64,000 nucleotides of DNA from Acrocarpospora corrugata (GTDB lineage Bacteria > Actinomycetota > Actinomycetes > Streptosporangiales > Streptosporangiaceae). The DNA lies in the NCBI RefSeq assembly GCF_009687845.1, contig NZ_BLAD01000035.1, positions 36,095 to 100,094 on the forward strand. The letters run 5' to 3'. The translations under genes and the position numbers were made by a program. The notes below the pieces were generated by a model. That model did not search any database. It saw nothing but the letters and a program-made list of their open reading frames with translations, and was not told the origin of the DNA. This document shows positions 30,901 to 40,979 of this stretch, in pieces; the first letter of the stretch is position 1, and each line of letters begins with the position of its first letter.

Positions 30901-31303
30901 CCAAAGCGGCAGCCACTCCGGCCCGGCCGGCCCCCACCACCAGCACATCGCAATGCGCATAAATCGCGTCATATCGCGCCGGATCTGCCTGATCGGCAAG
31001 TCGCCCGCGCCCGGACAGGCTGCGCGCCACCAGTCCGTCATAAAGCTCGACCACCGTCGCCAGAACCATCGGCTCGGGAAACGGCTCCTCAATCTGCACG
31101 ACCGCATTGGGTTCCTCGACCCCAGCCGAGAAAATCCCCCGGGGCCGTCCCAGAAGCGCACTCGTCCCAACCCGCCGAACTCCATTGGCCAGCAATGCCG
31201 ACGCGAGCGTATCCCCCGGATGCCCGCTGAACTCCCGCCCATCGAAAACGAACCGAAGCACCCGCCCCCGGTCGACCGCCCCCAACTCCGGATGCCGCAT
31301 CAC
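27968..31303 (-). CDS. Sarcosine oxidase alpha-gamma fusion (SoxA-SoxG)
   Basis: A 1111-residue protein. Residues 1-~940 are the heterotetrameric sarcosine oxidase alpha subunit: an N-terminal 2Fe-2S-ferredoxin-like Fer2_4 region (FVFDGREFSGHPGDTLASALLA), an NAD/FAD Rossmann part (VLVVGAGRAGVAAALEA) and a GcvT-like folate domain (GKIDVIGPDAAEFLDRLYTN onward). After a hydrophilic linker (~920-975), residues ~975-1111 match the gamma subunit SoxG (SVEFDGLRMNEIPFLTQVNV, LGPDEWLVIG). Alpha and gamma are usually separate genes. It would demethylate sarcosine to glycine and pass the methyl to folate together with SoxB and SoxD. GTG at 31303 overlaps the soxD stop; ATG at 31300 is an alternative. 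Confidence 0.9.
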   Translation of the reverse strand: MMRHPELGAVDRGRVLRFVFDGREFSGHPGDTLASALLANGVRRVGTSALLGRPRGIFSAGVEEPNAVVQIEEPFPEPMVLATVVELYDGLVARSLSGRGRLADQADPARYDAIYAHCDVLVVGAGRAGVAAALEAERSEARVIIADSGAIGADWPGLGFVGGPESVGGLGLAGGPGSVSVDALVGPETRVLARTSVVGYYDDNYLVAVERRTAHLGLGAPPEVARERVWRIRAKRVVLATGAHERPVAFAGNDLPGVMLAGAAREYLVRYGVVPGRRAVVFTTNDSAYAAALDLVAGGVSIAAIVDSRRAPGDVWANRARAAGIEVLAGYFVTEALGDGGVSSVLVSPRDSVFSSREISADLLLVSGGWNPVVHLFSQSGGTLRYDDSLGALVPGESPQAVEVVGSARGDIDHGGESLWFVPADDYSRHFVDLQRDVTVADVWRATSAGLTSVEHVKRYTTAGTAHDQGKTSGALTAALVAHAIGAEPGDVGNTTFRAPYLPVSFAALAGRDRGALHDPVRITALHQWHVDHGALFENVGQWKRPWYYPRDGEDMDTAVLRECRAARQNVAAMDASTLGKIDVIGPDAAEFLDRLYTNLISSLPVGSIRYGMMCRPDGMVFDDGTAIRLAEDHFLITTTTGNAAAVLDWMEEWLQTEWPDLAVTCTSITEQWATVALVGPGSRAVLRDLAPTLAVDQASFPFMTWRDTEVAGIPARVCRISFSGELAYEINVSSWYGLALWQTLMSRNITPYGTETMHVLRAEKGYPIIGQDTDGTTTPQDLAMTWIISKKKPDFLGKRSFTRQDTARPDRRHLVGLLPQNPTTLLPEGTALLADGQMVGHVTSSYTSPALNRTFALALVAGPHPTLTTLTGTKADVTSPVLYDPDHTRRDGNPEEPHNDTDTVDQVKDASAKRAAAARSTPHDTDTAARAGGLADGVPAGEVVAPAAAYGRFAVEAGSPGPERRSPLGGFSVEFDGLRMNEIPFLTQVNVRSAEALTPPNATVTAGETVTAWLGPDEWLVIGAAGARGVDVSAQRTAIRVTGARARELLAHGCALDLHPSAFPDGRCAQTLLARTQVVLIAESDGFLILVRASFAAYLAAWLVDAAAEF

Positions 31304-31578
31304 CCGATCACCGGCCGCGTCTGCGCAGGCAGATAGACCGCCCTGATCCGATTACTCCGCGTATCCCGCACCACGTTGAACCACCGCCGGCACCCCGCCG
31401 AATGGCTCCACCGCTCCGCGAACTCCCCCTCCGGATTATCCCGGAAGAACAAATACTGCCCCCACTCCTCATCCGAAAGCCCCGCCGGATCCTCCGGGTA
31501 GGCCACATGAGCCTGCCCACCGTAATGAAACTCGACTTCGTCACGCTGCCCACACCAGGGACAGGAAATCAGTAGCAC
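31300..31578 (-). CDS. soxD: Sarcosine oxidase delta subunit
   Basis: A 92-residue small subunit. It begins LISCPWCGQRDEVEFHYGG and ends with a CRRWFNVVRDT motif. CPWCG supplies cysteines for the structural zinc site of SoxD. Size and order (B-D-A-G) are standard. It starts 21 bp after soxB and overlaps the alpha-gamma gene by 4 bp. Confidence 0.92.
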   Translation of the reverse strand: MLLISCPWCGQRDEVEFHYGGQAHVAYPEDPAGLSDEEWGQYLFFRDNPEGEFAERWSHSAGCRRWFNVVRDTRSNRIRAVYLPAQTRPVIG

Positions 31579-31599
31579 GGGGTCTCCACGAAAGAATCG

Positions 31600-32799
31600 T
31601 CAGTGGGCGACGGCGGCGGCGCCGTGTTCGTCTACGAGGGCGCCGGTGGTGAAGCGGGTGAGGGTGAAAGGGGCGGTCAGGGGGTGGGGGGTGTCGTGGG
31701 CGATGGTGTGGGCGTAGCACCAGCCGATGCCGGGGGTGGCTTTGAAGCCGCCGGTGCCCCAGCCGCAGTTGAGGTAGAGGTTTTCGACTGGGGTGAGGCC
31801 GATGATGGGGGAGGCGTCGGGGGAGACGTCGACGATTCCGGCCCAGGTTCTGAGGACGTGGGCGCGGGCGAAGACGGGGAAGAGTTCGAGGGCCGCGGCC
31901 ATCTGGCTTTCGATGATGTGGAAGGCGCCGCGGCGGCGGTAGGAATTGGCGGCGTCTATTCCGGCGCCCATGACGAGTTCGCCTTTGTGGGCTTGGCTCA
32001 CGTAGACGTGGACGGCGTTGGACATGACGACCGTGGGATGGATGGGTTCGAGGAGCTCGGAGACCAGGGCCTGGAGGGGGTGGGTCTGCAGGGGGAGGTC
32101 CAGTCCGGCGGTCTTGGCGACGACGGAGGTGTGCCCGGCGGCGGAGAGTGCGATCTTGTTGGCGGTGATCCGGCCGCGGGTGGTGGTCACGGCGGTGGCG
32201 CGGCCGTCGGTGACCTCGACGCCGGTGACCTGGCAGTGTTCGATCAGGTCCACGCCGAGGTCGGACGCGGCTCTGGCCAGGGCCCAGGCGACGTTGTCGT
32301 GTTTGGCGATGCCGGCGCGGGGCTGGTAGGTCGCTCCGAGCACGGGATAGCGCACGCCGGGGCTGACGTCGACGATCGGGCAGACCTCTTTGACCTGCTC
32401 CGGGGCGAGCCATTCCGCGTCCACGCCGTTCACCCGGTTGGCTTCGACGCGGCGGACTCCGTCGCGGACGTCCTGGAGGCTGTGGGCCAGGTTCAGCACG
32501 CCGCGCTGGCTGAACAGCAGCGGATAGCCGAGATCCTCCTCCAGGCCCTCCCACAGTTTGAGCGCGTGCTCGTAGATCCCCGCGCTCTCATCCCACAGAT
32601 AATTGGATCGAATAATCGTGGTGTTTCTGGCCATATTTCCCCCGGCCAGCCACCCACGATCCAGCACCGCCACATCGGTGATGCCATGATTTTTCGCCAA
32701 ATAGTAGGCCGTGGCCAGCCCATGCCCGCCCGCCCCCACGACGATCACGTCGTAGGACTTGCGGGGCTCCGCCGACCGCCACATTCGATCCGGGTGCAT
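31600..32799 (-). CDS. soxB: Sarcosine oxidase beta subunit
   Basis: A 399-residue flavoprotein that oxidises sarcosine. N-terminal FAD motif [17 protein letters not shown], the family's [20 protein letters not shown], the candidate covalent-FMN histidine H167 in IAKHDNVAW, and the C-terminal [19 protein letters not shown] at 32799 behind GGGAG is clear; the open frame further upstream overlaps the dimethylglycine oxidase gene and is spurious. It lies 8 bp after that gene, so the four genes form one operon. Confidence 0.93.
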   Translation of the reverse strand: MHPDRMWRSAEPRKSYDVIVVGAGGHGLATAYYLAKNHGITDVAVLDRGWLAGGNMARNTTIIRSNYLWDESAGIYEHALKLWEGLEEDLGYPLLFSQRGVLNLAHSLQDVRDGVRRVEANRVNGVDAEWLAPEQVKEVCPIVDVSPGVRYPVLGATYQPRAGIAKHDNVAWALARAASDLGVDLIEHCQVTGVEVTDGRATAVTTTRGRITANKIALSAAGHTSVVAKTAGLDLPLQTHPLQALVSELLEPIHPTVVMSNAVHVYVSQAHKGELVMGAGIDAANSYRRRGAFHIIESQMAAALELFPVFARAHVLRTWAGIVDVSPDASPIIGLTPVENLYLNCGWGTGGFKATPGIGWCYAHTIAHDTPHPLTAPFTLTRFTTGALVDEHGAAAVAH

Positions 32800-32807
32800 C
32801 GTTCTCC

Positions 32808-35186
32808 CTAACCGCGCAGGCGTTCCATCGCCGGGTCGAAAAGCGGTTCCGCCGCGACGACCGCCTCCAGCCGCCGATCGAAGTAGCCGATCTCCACCAC
32901 CGTCCCCGGGACGGAGAGCTCCGCGGGCAACCACGCGTACGCGATGCCCCGGCCGATCGTGTAGCCGTACGCGGCGCTGGTGACATATCCGGCCGGACGG
33001 CCGCCGTGGTAGACGGGCTCCTTGCCCATGACGACGTCGTCCAGCAGCAGGCAGGTGAGCTTGCGCCGCACCGACTCCTTGCGCTCGATCAGCGCGTCCC
33101 GCCCGATGAAGTCGCCTTTGCCGAGCTTGACGGCGAACCCCAGCCCCGCCTCGTACGGATCGTGCTCGAAGGTCATGTCCGTCCCGAACGACCGATACCC
33201 CTTCTCCAGCCGCAGGCTCGCGAACGCGCCCCGGCCCGCGGGGATCGCCCCCTCCCGCAGGAGGGTGTCCCAGAGCTTGAGCCCCATGTCGGCCGTGGTG
33301 TAGATCTCCCACCCGAGCTCGCCGACATACGACAGCCGCAACAGGGTCACCGGCACATTTCCGATATATCCCCGAGCGCCACGGAAATACCGGAGCGCGG
33401 TCAGGTCGACCTCCGTCAGCGGTTGCACGAGCTCCCGCGCCCGGGGCCCCCACACGCCCAGGCAGCAGGTGCCCGCCGTGACATCCCGTACGAACACGTC
33501 AGGCGGGCGATGCCTATCCAGCCAGTCGAGATCCAGCTCGCCGTTCGCGCCGACCTGGTAGTGCCCGGCGCCCAGTCTGGCCACGGTGACGTCGCTGCGA
33601 ATCCCGCCATCCGCGTCGAGCAGCAGGCAGTACGTCACAGAGCCGATGGCTTTGTCGACATCCCCGGTCGTCATCCGCTGCAGGAACGCCGTGGCGCCCG
33701 GCCCGCTCACTTCCAGCCGCTTCAGCGCTGTCATGTCGTAGACGGCGACGCCTTCCCTGGTCGCTTTCGCCTCCGCGCCGACGATCGGCGACCAGTAGCG
33801 GGCAGCCCAGTCGTTCGGGGTGAAAGCGGGCGCGGGTAACCCGTCGTTGCCGCCGTACCAATGCGGGCGTTCCCACCCGGAAGCTTCCAGGAAGACCGCG
33901 CCGAGTTCGCGTTGCCGTACATGAAAGGGGCTGGTTCGGAGTGGGCGGGGGTCCTCCATCGGCTGGAGAGGGTGGATGATGTCGTAGACCTCGACGTAGT
34001 TCTGGCAGCCGCGGGCCACCACGTAGTCGGGCGCGAGCTGGTGTTGTTCGAAGCGGTTGACGTCGCATTCGTGCAGGTCCACGGTGGAGTGTCCGTCGAC
34101 CAGCCATTCGGCCATGGCCCGACCGACGCCCGCGGAATGGGTCACCCACACCGCCTCGGCCACCCAGAAGCCGCGCACGTCCCGGGATTCGCCCATCAGC
34201 GGCATGTTGTCGGTGGTGAAGGAGAAGAGCCCGTTGACGCCTTCCTCCACTTTCGCGGCGCGGGTGGCGGGCAGCAGGGACTGGGTCTCGGTCCACGCGT
34301 CGGTGAAGTCGTCCGGGGTGAAGGCCATCAGCGAGGGCATCACCTCGGCCGCGTCCACGGACAGGATGTCGTCCGCAGAGACAGGCATCGGCCTATGTCC
34401 GTAATATCCGACGCCCAGCGTGCCGTGCCGGTCCCGGTAGTAAAGGTCGGCGTCCTGATGCCGCAGGATCGGCAGGCTCGCCACCGGCTCCTCCGGCAGT
34501 TCGGGCAGTCGTCCCGTCCACGCCAGCTGATGGGCCAGCGGCGTCAACGGCAGCGACATCCCCGCCATCCGCGCCACCCGGGGCCCCCAGATCCCCGCAC
34601 AACACACCACGACATCGGCCGAAATTTCCCCTTTATCGGTGACGACTCCCGTCACCCTGCCGTCCACGGCAACGACGTCGAGGACCTCATGACGCGGGAG
34701 CACGCGCACTCCCCGCGCCCGCGCCCGGTCCAGCTGCGCCGCCACCGCGGGCACGGCCAGTGCCAGCCCGTCGGTCGCGACGAACAGCCCGCCGAGAATC
34801 CGCCCGCCGTCCAGCAGCGGATGCCGCGCGACGCACTCCTCCGGGCTCAGCAGCTCAGCTTCGAGCCCCCACGAGGCAGCCCACCCGTACCGCCGATGAA
34901 GTTCACGCAGCCGCTCGGGCGAGGTCGCCACCTCCAGCCCGCCGACCTGCAGGAACGCCCCGAGCTCCACGAACTTCTCGACCGTGTACCTGGCCAGCTC
35001 CGCCATCGCCTTCGACCCGTTGGTCTGGAAGACCAGCCCGGGAGCGTGCGACGACGACCCGCCGGTGGCCGGCACGTCACCCTGGTCGACCACGGTCACC
35101 TCGGTCCACCCGCGCAGGGAGAGCTCGTCGGCGAGCGCCGCGCCCACCACTCCCGCGCCGATGACGACAACGCTCGGGCCCGCCAT
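32808..35186 (-). CDS. Dimethylglycine oxidase (FAD/folate-linked)
   Basis: A 792-residue two-part enzyme: a DAO-type FAD oxidase (residues 1-~370, motif [17 protein letters not shown]), a linker domain, then a GcvT-like folate-binding half (~430-792, with the [18 protein letters not shown] start and [15 protein letters not shown]). The SSSHAPG motif near residue 47 holds the histidine that binds FAD covalently in Arthrobacter dimethylglycine oxidase. It would convert dimethylglycine to sarcosine. Sarcosine dehydrogenase is the main alternative, but sarcosine oxidase is encoded next door. ATG at 35186 has GGAGGTGG upstream. It heads the dmg-soxBDAG operon. Confidence 0.88.
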   Translation of the reverse strand: MAGPSVVVIGAGVVGAALADELSLRGWTEVTVVDQGDVPATGGSSSHAPGLVFQTNGSKAMAELARYTVEKFVELGAFLQVGGLEVATSPERLRELHRRYGWAASWGLEAELLSPEECVARHPLLDGGRILGGLFVATDGLALAVPAVAAQLDRARARGVRVLPRHEVLDVVAVDGRVTGVVTDKGEISADVVVCCAGIWGPRVARMAGMSLPLTPLAHQLAWTGRLPELPEEPVASLPILRHQDADLYYRDRHGTLGVGYYGHRPMPVSADDILSVDAAEVMPSLMAFTPDDFTDAWTETQSLLPATRAAKVEEGVNGLFSFTTDNMPLMGESRDVRGFWVAEAVWVTHSAGVGRAMAEWLVDGHSTVDLHECDVNRFEQHQLAPDYVVARGCQNYVEVYDIIHPLQPMEDPRPLRTSPFHVRQRELGAVFLEASGWERPHWYGGNDGLPAPAFTPNDWAARYWSPIVGAEAKATREGVAVYDMTALKRLEVSGPGATAFLQRMTTGDVDKAIGSVTYCLLLDADGGIRSDVTVARLGAGHYQVGANGELDLDWLDRHRPPDVFVRDVTAGTCCLGVWGPRARELVQPLTEVDLTALRYFRGARGYIGNVPVTLLRLSYVGELGWEIYTTADMGLKLWDTLLREGAIPAGRGAFASLRLEKGYRSFGTDMTFEHDPYEAGLGFAVKLGKGDFIGRDALIERKESVRRKLTCLLLDDVVMGKEPVYHGGRPAGYVTSAAYGYTIGRGIAYAWLPAELSVPGTVVEIGYFDRRLEAVVAAEPLFDPAMERLRG

Positions 35187-35199
35187 AGCCACCTCCGCT

Positions 35200-35241
35200 G
35201 TTGCAATATGCGCAACTAACCGCGTTTGCCGCAACAAGCGT
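35200..35241. promoter_or_regulatory. Putative IclR-type operator region of the dmg-sox operon
   Basis: GTTGCAATATGCGCAAC at 35200-35216 has 5-base inverted arms. GCAACAAGCGT follows at 35231-35241. The core TATGCGCAAC and the string GCAACAAGCGT both recur, merged into one run, at 42870-42885 upstream of the Rieske oxygenase. Sites of the form TTGCG...GCAA suit IclR-family regulators, and an IclR gene lies in this island. Confidence 0.6.
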
Positions 35242-35287
35242 CCCGTGCTGCTCACGGGGTGTCAAGCAGCACGGGACGGTCCGGAAC

Positions 35288-36262
35288 TCAGCTCGTCGGC
35301 AACCAGGCCTTGATCTTGGCCTCGTTGTCGGCGGCCCACTTCGCGGCGGCGTCGGCCGGGGTCATCTTGTCCTCGGAGATGTACTTCGCCACCAGATTCT
35401 GGTCGTCGTTCGTCCAGCTGAAGTTCTTGATCAGCGTGAACGCGGGGCTGCCGGAATCCGCGAACTTCTTGCTCACGATCTTGTCCAGTTCGTACAGCGG
35501 GTAGTCGCACGCCACCTTGGCGGGGTCCGCGTCGCAGCCCGTCGTGTAGGCGGGCAGGTTGATCTTCACCAGTTTCAGTTCGGCCAGGAACCACTGCGGG
35601 TCGTAGAAGTAGCCGATGATGGGCTTCTGCTCCTTCTCCGACTCGCGGAACGCGGTGATCAGCGCCGCCTCGCTGCCCGCGAACACCACCTTGTAGTCGA
35701 GCTTGAGGTTCTTCACCAGCGCCTCGTCATTGGTCACGAACGATGGGTCGCCGTCCAGCAGCTGCCCCTTGTCGCCCGACTCGGAGGTCTTGAAGAGGTC
35801 GGCGTACTTGTTCAGGTTCTCCCAGTTGGTGATGTCCGGATATTTCGCCGCCATCCACGGCGCGACGTACCAGCCGATCACGCCCTGGTTCCCGGTCGGG
35901 CCCAGTTCGACGGCGGTCTTCTGCTCCTCGACGTACTTCTTCTTCAGGTCGTCGTGGCCCCAGTTCTCCACCACCGCGTCGACTTCGCCGGTGCCGAAGC
36001 CCTGCCAGGCCACCTCCTCCTTCAGGTCCTTCTTGACGACGGTGCAGCCGAAATTCTTCTCGGCCACGTGCGCGATGACCGCCGCGTTGGCCTCGTACCC
36101 GACCCAGGGGTTGATCGCCAGGTTGAGGGTTCCGCAGGCCGCGGCCGATCCGGCGGCGCCGGTGCCCGGCGCGGCGCTGGGCGCCTCGCCGACCTTGGCC
36201 CCGCCGCATCCGGCCAGCAACAGCACGGCCCCGGCCACCACGGATATTCGTCGAATTGCCAT
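35288..36262 (-). CDS. Glycine betaine/choline ABC transporter binding lipoprotein (OpuAC/ProX-like)
   Basis: A 324-residue lipoprotein (lipobox LLLAGC at ~residue 19) of the quaternary-amine binding family. Features include LNLAINPWVGYEANAAVIAHV and EVAWQGFGTGEVDAVVENWGHDD, with tryptophans suited to an aromatic box for a trimethylammonium group. AAGGAGGATTAATG gives a strong start, overlapping the permease stop by one base. It is the last gene of the importer operon, which also holds a GMC dehydrogenase, so the ligand is choline or betaine. Confidence 0.9.
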   Translation of the reverse strand: MAIRRISVVAGAVLLLAGCGGAKVGEAPSAAPGTGAAGSAAACGTLNLAINPWVGYEANAAVIAHVAEKNFGCTVVKKDLKEEVAWQGFGTGEVDAVVENWGHDDLKKKYVEEQKTAVELGPTGNQGVIGWYVAPWMAAKYPDITNWENLNKYADLFKTSESGDKGQLLDGDPSFVTNDEALVKNLKLDYKVVFAGSEAALITAFRESEKEQKPIIGYFYDPQWFLAELKLVKINLPAYTTGCDADPAKVACDYPLYELDKIVSKKFADSGSPAFTLIKNFSWTNDDQNLVAKYISEDKMTPADAAAKWAADNEAKIKAWLPTS

Positions 36263-38241
36263 TAATCCTCCTTGATCACCCCGAGTCGGACTGTCCTGAC
36301 CTGGGCCGCCCGTGTGACACGGTCCAGGACGATTCCCAGCACGACGATGGCCAGCCCCGCCGCCAGGCCCTTGCCGCGCAGTTGGTGCTGGGAGAACCCG
36401 GCGACCACGTCGTAGCCGAGCGCGCCCGCGCCGACCAGGCCGCCGACCACCACCATCGACAGCACGTAGATCAGGCCCTGGTTGGCGGCCAGCGCCACCG
36501 AGGCGCGCGCCATCGGGAGCCGCACCTTGCCGATGAGCTGCCAGGAGCTCGACCCGGCCGAGCGGGCCGCCTCGACCGTGGCCGGCGGCACCCCCCGGAT
36601 GCCCTCGGCGACCAGCTTGATCGCGACCGGGGCGGCGAAGACGACCGCCGCGATGATCGCGGTGAACCTGGTCGGCCCGAACAGGCCCAGGATCGGGACG
36701 AGGTAGACGAAGGCCGGCATGGTCTGCCCCGCGTCCAGGACCGGCCGCAGCACCGCGTCGGCGCGGTCGCTCCGCCCGATCCACACGCCGGTGGCCACGC
36801 CCAGGGCCAGCACCAGGATGGTGGCGACCAGCGTGGAGGCCAGCGTGACCATGCTGTCCTGCCAGAGCCCGAGCCCGATCAGCGCCGCCAGGCCGACCGC
36901 CGCCGTGATCGCCGCCCGGAGCCCGCCGACCAGCGCGGCGATGCTCACTCCGACCGCGAACACCAGCCACCACGGCGACCCCGCCAGCAGCGACTCGAAC
37001 GGGTTGAGCAGGCCGTAGGTGATCACGTTCTTGAGCGCGTCGGTGAACCCGGACAGGCTGTCCTGGACCCAGAGGCTCGCCGCGTCCGCCGCCCGCCGGA
37101 CATACGACCCGAGGTCCGCCCCGGCCGGGAACTCCGCCGCCCACACATAGGTATAGGACAGATACCCCAGCACCGCCGCGATCCCCAGCGCGCCCCCGAC
37201 CTCCACCCGCCGGAAAAACGCTGATATTTCGCGTCCTGTACGGCGTCGCGTCTCCACCCGGCGACTGGCGGCCGTCGTCGCCCGATCGAGCACCACCGCC
37301 ATGATCACGATAGCCAGACCGGCGTTGAAAGCCGCCCCGATGTCCAGCGTCTGCAGCGCCTTCAGCACGGTCTTGCCCAGCCCCGGCGCGTCGATCAGCG
37401 CCGCGATCGTCGCCATCGACAGCGCCGCCATGATCGTCTGATTGACGCCCACCACGATCGTGCGCCTGGCCAGCGGGAGCCGTACCTGCCGCAGTGACTG
37501 CGCGGCCGTCGCGCCCAGCGACGCGCTGGCCTCCAGCGTCACCGGGGACACCTCGCGGATCGCGTGCGCGGTGATCCGGATGGCCGGCGGGATCGCGTAG
37601 ATCATCGTGGCGATCGTCGCGCTGGCCGGGCCGATCAGGAAGAACAGGGTCAACGGCGCGAGATACACGAACGTAGGCATGGTCTGCATGAAGTCCAGCA
37701 CCGGCGTGACGAACCGGTTGAACCGCCCGCTCAGCCCCGCCCAGATCCCCAGCGGAATCCCCACCGCCAGCGAGTACGCCACCGCCGTCAGCGTCAGCGC
37801 CAGCGTGTCCATGCTCTCCGCCCAGAGCCCGAGCAGCCCGAACGACACGAACCCGGCCACCGTCAGCAAAGCCACCCGGATATTTCCGAATATGTACGTC
37901 ACGGCTGCCGCGAGCGCCACCACGCCCAGCCAGCCGAGCACCGGCACCGGCCGCCCGAACGACGGCTGGCTGATCAGCGCCTGCACGAACCGCACCGACT
38001 CGTCCAGGATGAGCCGGACGTAGTTGAAGAAGTACAGGAAGAACGGATTGCTGTTGCGGTTGTCGTCGACGGTGTCCCACGCCTGGTTGGCGCCCTCGTG
38101 CAGCGGCGTCAGCTCGGCCCCGCCCAGCGCCAGGGTGTCTCGCCCGGCCAGCAGCGCGTGCCCGAGCACCCACGCCGCCAGGATCGCGCCCAGCAGATAA
38201 CGCCGGGCCGGTACCCGCGCGGTCAGGCTGAGCGTGGTCAT
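36262..38241 (-). CDS. Betaine/choline ABC permease, two fused permease domains
   Basis: A 659-residue permease made of two tandem ProW-like units. Each has about five or six helices and its own EAA loop ([20 protein letters not shown] in the first, [20 protein letters not shown] in the second), and each repeats the [10 protein letters not shown] or [10 protein letters not shown] motif. The usual importer has one such unit per polypeptide, working as a dimer; here the dimer is covalent. ATG overlaps the ATPase stop (ATGA). Confidence 0.9.
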   Translation of the reverse strand: MTTLSLTARVPARRYLLGAILAAWVLGHALLAGRDTLALGGAELTPLHEGANQAWDTVDDNRNSNPFFLYFFNYVRLILDESVRFVQALISQPSFGRPVPVLGWLGVVALAAAVTYIFGNIRVALLTVAGFVSFGLLGLWAESMDTLALTLTAVAYSLAVGIPLGIWAGLSGRFNRFVTPVLDFMQTMPTFVYLAPLTLFFLIGPASATIATMIYAIPPAIRITAHAIREVSPVTLEASASLGATAAQSLRQVRLPLARRTIVVGVNQTIMAALSMATIAALIDAPGLGKTVLKALQTLDIGAAFNAGLAIVIMAVVLDRATTAASRRVETRRRTGREISAFFRRVEVGGALGIAAVLGYLSYTYVWAAEFPAGADLGSYVRRAADAASLWVQDSLSGFTDALKNVITYGLLNPFESLLAGSPWWLVFAVGVSIAALVGGLRAAITAAVGLAALIGLGLWQDSMVTLASTLVATILVLALGVATGVWIGRSDRADAVLRPVLDAGQTMPAFVYLVPILGLFGPTRFTAIIAAVVFAAPVAIKLVAEGIRGVPPATVEAARSAGSSSWQLIGKVRLPMARASVALAANQGLIYVLSMVVVGGLVGAGALGYDVVAGFSQHQLRGKGLAAGLAIVVLGIVLDRVTRAAQVRTVRLGVIKED

Positions 38242-39248
38242 CGCGCGATCATTTCGAGAATCTCGGCGCTGGTGACGACCCCGAGCAGCTCACCGTCGCG
38301 CACCACCCGCACCGGCCGGTCGGCGGACAGCACGACCCGCACGGCGTCCCGGATCACCAGATCCGGATCCAGCTCCGGCCCGTCCAGCGGCTCCTCCGGG
38401 AGCGCGTCCCGCATGACCCACCGCAACGTCAGCACATGCGACCGGGGGACATCGCTCACGAAATCCCGCACATAGTCGTCGGCGGGCGCGCCGACCACCT
38501 CGTCCGGCGTGCCCATCTGCACCAGCGCGCCATCCCGCATGATCAGAATCCGGTCGCCCAGCTTGAGCGCCTCGCTGAGATCGTGCGTGATGAACACCAT
38601 GGTCTTGCCGACCTCGCGGTGCAGCCGGATGACCTCGTTCTGCATCTCGCGCCTGATCAGCGGGTCCAGCGCCGAGAACGGCTCGTCGAACAGCAGCAGG
38701 TCGGGGTCGACCGCGAGGGCCCGCGCCAGGCCGACCCGCTGCTGCATGCCGCCCGACAGCTGATCCGGATACGAGTTCTCGAACCCGGTCAGCCCGACCA
38801 GTTCCAGCACCTCGCGGGCGCGCTTGTACCGCTCCGCCCGCCCGCTGCCGCGGATCTCCAGTCCGTACGCGACGTTGTCCAGCACGCAGCGGTGCGGCAG
38901 CAGCCCGAAATGCTGGAACACCATCGCCAGCCGATGCCGGCGTAGCTCCCGCAGGTGCCTCTCGTCGGCCTTGCGGATGTCGGCGCCGTCGAAGAGGATC
39001 TCGCCCGCGGTCGGCTCGATCAGCCGGGTCAGGCATCTGACCAGCGTCGACTTGCCCGACCCCGACAGGCCCATGACGACGAAGACCTCGCCGGGCCGTA
39101 CCGCGAAGGAGACATCCCGGACGGCGGCCACGCAGCCCGTCCGCTCCTTCAACTCCTGCCGCGACAGCGTGCTGCCGACCGCGCGCTCCGGCTTGGGCCC
39201 GAAGACCTTCCACAGGCCGCGTACGTCGAGGACGGGCTGATCTTTCAT
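38238..39248 (-). CDS. Betaine/choline ABC ATPase (OpuAA/ProV-like)
   Basis: A 336-residue ATPase with Walker [10 protein letters not shown], signature [11 protein letters not shown], Walker [13 protein letters not shown] and H-loop [11 protein letters not shown], followed by a C-terminal CBS-like segment ([23 protein letters not shown] begins a CBS fold) that in ProV/OpuA senses ionic strength. Only about one CBS repeat is seen. ATG at 39248 is chosen over the GTG two codons upstream. It starts 6 bp after the GMC dehydrogenase, in the same operon. Confidence 0.9.
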   Translation of the reverse strand: MKDQPVLDVRGLWKVFGPKPERAVGSTLSRQELKERTGCVAAVRDVSFAVRPGEVFVVMGLSGSGKSTLVRCLTRLIEPTAGEILFDGADIRKADERHLRELRRHRLAMVFQHFGLLPHRCVLDNVAYGLEIRGSGRAERYKRAREVLELVGLTGFENSYPDQLSGGMQQRVGLARALAVDPDLLLFDEPFSALDPLIRREMQNEVIRLHREVGKTMVFITHDLSEALKLGDRILIMRDGALVQMGTPDEVVGAPADDYVRDFVSDVPRSHVLTLRWVMRDALPEEPLDGPELDPDLVIRDAVRVVLSADRPVRVVRDGELLGVVTSAEILEMIAR

Positions 39249-39254
39249 GGGCAC

Positions 39255-40880
39255 CTAGGGTTTGCGGTAGAAGGGGGTGCGTTGTGGGGGTAACGGGGTG
39301 TTGCCAAGAATGAGGTCGGCCGCCTTCTCGGCCAGCATCATGACCGGGGCGTAGATGTTGCCGTTGGTGACGTACGGCATCGCGCTCGCGTCGACCACGC
39401 GAATCCCGTCCAGGCCGTGCACCCGCATGGTCTCCGGGTCGAGTACGGACATCTCATCCGTTCCCATGCGATTCGTGCACGACGGGTGCAGCGCGGTCTC
39501 CCCGTCCCTGGCCACCCAGTCCAGAATCTCGTCATCCGTCCGGACCCCGGGGCCGGGGGAGAGCTCGCCCGTGCTGAACGGCTTGAGCGCCGGCTGCTCC
39601 AGGATCGATCGCGCGACCCTGACGGCTTCCACCCATTCGCGGCGGTCCTGCTCGGTCGACAGGTAGTTGAAGCGCAGCGCCGGATGTTTCCTGGGGTCGC
39701 TCGTCGTGATTTTCACCGACCCGCGGGAGTCGGAGTACATCGGCCCGACGTGCACCTGATATCCGTGCCCGCCCGCCGGAGCCGACCCGTCGTACCGCAC
39801 GGCCAGCGGCAGAAAGTGGAACATCAGGTTGGGATAGCGAACTTCCTCGTTGCTCCGGACGAACCCGCCCGCCTCGAAGTGGTTGGTCGCGCCGGGCCCG
39901 CTCCGCAGGAACAGCCACTGCGCCCCGATCCACGGCCGATGCCGATATTTCAGGTACGGCTGCATCGACACGGGCTGCCCGCATCCGTGCTGGATGTAGA
40001 CCTCAAGATGATCCTGCAGATTCTCGCCCACGCCGGGCAGATCATGCACGGGTGTCACGCCGACGGCGCGCAGCTCCGCCGCGTTGCCCACTCCGGAAAG
40101 CTGGAGCAACTGCGGCGAGTTGATCGCCCCGCCGGACAGGATGATCTCCTTGCCGTGGATGCGCTCACCATTGCATTCCACGCTGACCGCGCGGGTCCCC
40201 TCGAACAGCACCTTCGAGACGAACGCCCGCGTCCTGACCGTCAGATTCTTCCGCTTCCGCGCCGGATCCAGGTACGCCCGCCGGGCCGACCACCGCCGCC
40301 CTTTCCGGATGTTCCGGTCGAACGACGCGAACCCCTCCTGCCGGAACCCGTTCACATCATCCGTCAGCGGATATCCGGCCTCCTGCACGGCCTCGAAGAA
40401 CGCCGGGAACAGCGTGCTCGACACTGGCCCGCGCTCCAGCACCAGCGGCCCGTGATGCCCCCGGAACTCGGTCCCCGGATCGCCGAGACAACTCTCCATC
40501 TTCCGGAAATAGGGCAGACAGTGCGCGTAATCCCAGTTCGCCATCCCCGGATCCGCGCCCCACCGCTCGTAGTCGAGCGGATTCCCGCGCTGGAAAATCA
40601 TCCCGTTGATGCTGCTGGACCCGCCGAGGACCTTCCCCCGCGCGTGATAAATCCGCCGATCCCGCATGTACGGCTCCGGCTCCGACTCGTACTTCCAGTC
40701 GTAGAACCGGCTCCCGATCGGGAACGTCAGCGCGGCGGGCATGTGAATGAACACGTCCCACGGATAGTCAGGCCGCCCCGCCTCCAGCACGAGCACGCGC
40801 GTCCCCGGATCGGCCGACAGCCGGTTCGCGAGCGCACAGCCGGCCGAGCCACCGCCGACGATGATGAAGTCATATGTCAT
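39255..40880 (-). CDS. betA: Choline dehydrogenase-like GMC oxidoreductase
   Basis: A 541-residue GMC flavoenzyme: [17 protein letters not shown] at the N-terminus, the GMC signature [37 protein letters not shown], and near the end [11 protein letters not shown] with [22 protein letters not shown], which hold the catalytic His and Asn positions. Choline is the likely substrate because the gene is the first of the betaine/choline importer operon inside a betaine catabolic island. Other alcohols remain possible. ATG at 40880 follows GGAGGGGTC. No betaine aldehyde dehydrogenase gene is present in the window. Confidence 0.85.
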   Translation of the reverse strand: MTYDFIIVGGGSAGCALANRLSADPGTRVLVLEAGRPDYPWDVFIHMPAALTFPIGSRFYDWKYESEPEPYMRDRRIYHARGKVLGGSSSINGMIFQRGNPLDYERWGADPGMANWDYAHCLPYFRKMESCLGDPGTEFRGHHGPLVLERGPVSSTLFPAFFEAVQEAGYPLTDDVNGFRQEGFASFDRNIRKGRRWSARRAYLDPARKRKNLTVRTRAFVSKVLFEGTRAVSVECNGERIHGKEIILSGGAINSPQLLQLSGVGNAAELRAVGVTPVHDLPGVGENLQDHLEVYIQHGCGQPVSMQPYLKYRHRPWIGAQWLFLRSGPGATNHFEAGGFVRSNEEVRYPNLMFHFLPLAVRYDGSAPAGGHGYQVHVGPMYSDSRGSVKITTSDPRKHPALRFNYLSTEQDRREWVEAVRVARSILEQPALKPFSTGELSPGPGVRTDDEILDWVARDGETALHPSCTNRMGTDEMSVLDPETMRVHGLDGIRVVDASAMPYVTNGNIYAPVMMLAEKAADLILGNTPLPPQRTPFYRKP

Positions 40881-40979
40881 GACCCCTCCACTTTTGCCGA
40901 ATCGTAGCGTCATGCGCACCACGTTTCACTAGTAGCAACAGAGATTTAATCGTTCTTGTACGGCGGCTACAGTTGCGCC

